Translations under genes and position numbers: made by a program
Notes under the pieces: model-generated
Databases searched by the model: none
The model's input: only the letters and a program-made list of their open reading frames with translations
What the model was told of the DNA's origin: nothing
Source of the DNA: CAWJKP01 sp963843465
GTDB lineage: Bacteria; Planctomycetota; Planctomycetia; Pirellulales; Thermoguttaceae
Direction of reading: 5' to 3'
DNA: 64,000 bases
Assembly: GCA_963843465.1 (NCBI GenBank)
Contig: CAWJKP010000003.1
Coordinates: 868,001-932,000 of the forward strand
Shown: positions 63,841 to 64,000 of the stretch, one piece after another
Layout of the letters: every line of letters begins with the position of its first letter
Position numbering within the stretch: the first letter of the stretch is position 1

Positions 63841-64000
63841 ATGCGTCGGACGACGAGTTGGTTGGCAGCCGGCCTGTTGGTGCTGGCCTGTTTTTGCGGC
63901 CGCAGCGCCAGGGGTGAGGAGGAGTACCTGCGGTTCCTCAAGGCGCTGGAGTCGCACGGCTACGGCGAAGCGGCCCTGGCCTACATCGATCGGGTCGCGG
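63841..64000 (+). CDS. Exported protein, N-terminal part only
   Basis: The frame runs off the window after about 53 codons. ATG 63841 has AGGGG at 7 nt; ATG 63835 is too close to it. A signal peptide (SWLAAGLLVLACFCGRSARG) is followed by EEEYLRFLKALESHGYGEAA, which looks like the start of TPR-like helices. It probably continues the ExbBD cluster. Confidence 0.65.
   Translation, partial: MRRTTSWLAAGLLVLACFCGRSARGEEEYLRFLKALESHGYGEAALAYIDRVA

Overview
This 64 kb window is GC-rich and looks like a planctomycete chromosome. The order Pirellulales or a relative is plausible but not proven. The evidence is the PVC-type small basic protein, Tat-exported Gfo/Idh oxidoreductases, a DUF5117-type metalloprotease, TPR-sulfotransferases, an ExbB-ExbD-toroid cluster, and very dense dispersed palindromes between genes. 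I found no rRNA, tRNA or CRISPR array.

Layout. 1-4.8 kb: partial PAP2 phosphatase, a GspE/MshEN-domain protein without an ATPase core, and an exported oxidoreductase. 4.9-10.3 kb (minus): aspartate-family operon hom-apgM-lysC ending in a LOG-type gene. 10.5-12.5 kb: Dps and an M42 peptidase. 12.8-15.8 kb (minus): modB-modC without modA, preceded by a two-gene HEPN plus membrane beta-domain cassette. 15.8-23 kb: an accessory stretch with a truncated ORF6N gene between direct repeats, an in-frame PEP carboxykinase-aminotransferase fusion, decayed nucleotidyltransferase pairs, a PIN toxin-antitoxin-like pair and a coupled retropepsin pair. 23-44.6 kb: squalene-hopene cyclase, TPR-sulfotransferase, XylR-like regulator, DsbD, a kinase-fold protein, metalloprotease, LRR protein, SIMPL protein, SppA, a galactokinase-like GHMP kinase, and RibD. 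45-50.4 kb: a housekeeping-type sigma factor behind a structured leader, a secreted Gly/Ser-rich protein, the small basic protein and LarA. 50.6-57.7 kb: three signalling genes and an ArnT-like membrane protein. 58.2-64 kb: an operon of ExbB, three ExbD, a two-TM protein, and a toroid-domain protein whose single TM helix carries a TonB-like SxxxH motif.

The most striking layer is not genes. More than a dozen palindromic repeat families fill almost every intergenic gap, often nested inside one another, and are commonly flanked by degenerate arrays with a 7-bp period. Copies also lie in frame inside protein-coding genes (the ArnT-like gene three times, lysC, dsbD, and the two-TM gene of the ExbBD cluster) or reshape gene ends (ribD, a response regulator).

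Nine single-nucleotide-scale frameshifts split eight otherwise intact genes. I read these mainly as sequencing or assembly errors and annotate the affected genes across both frames.
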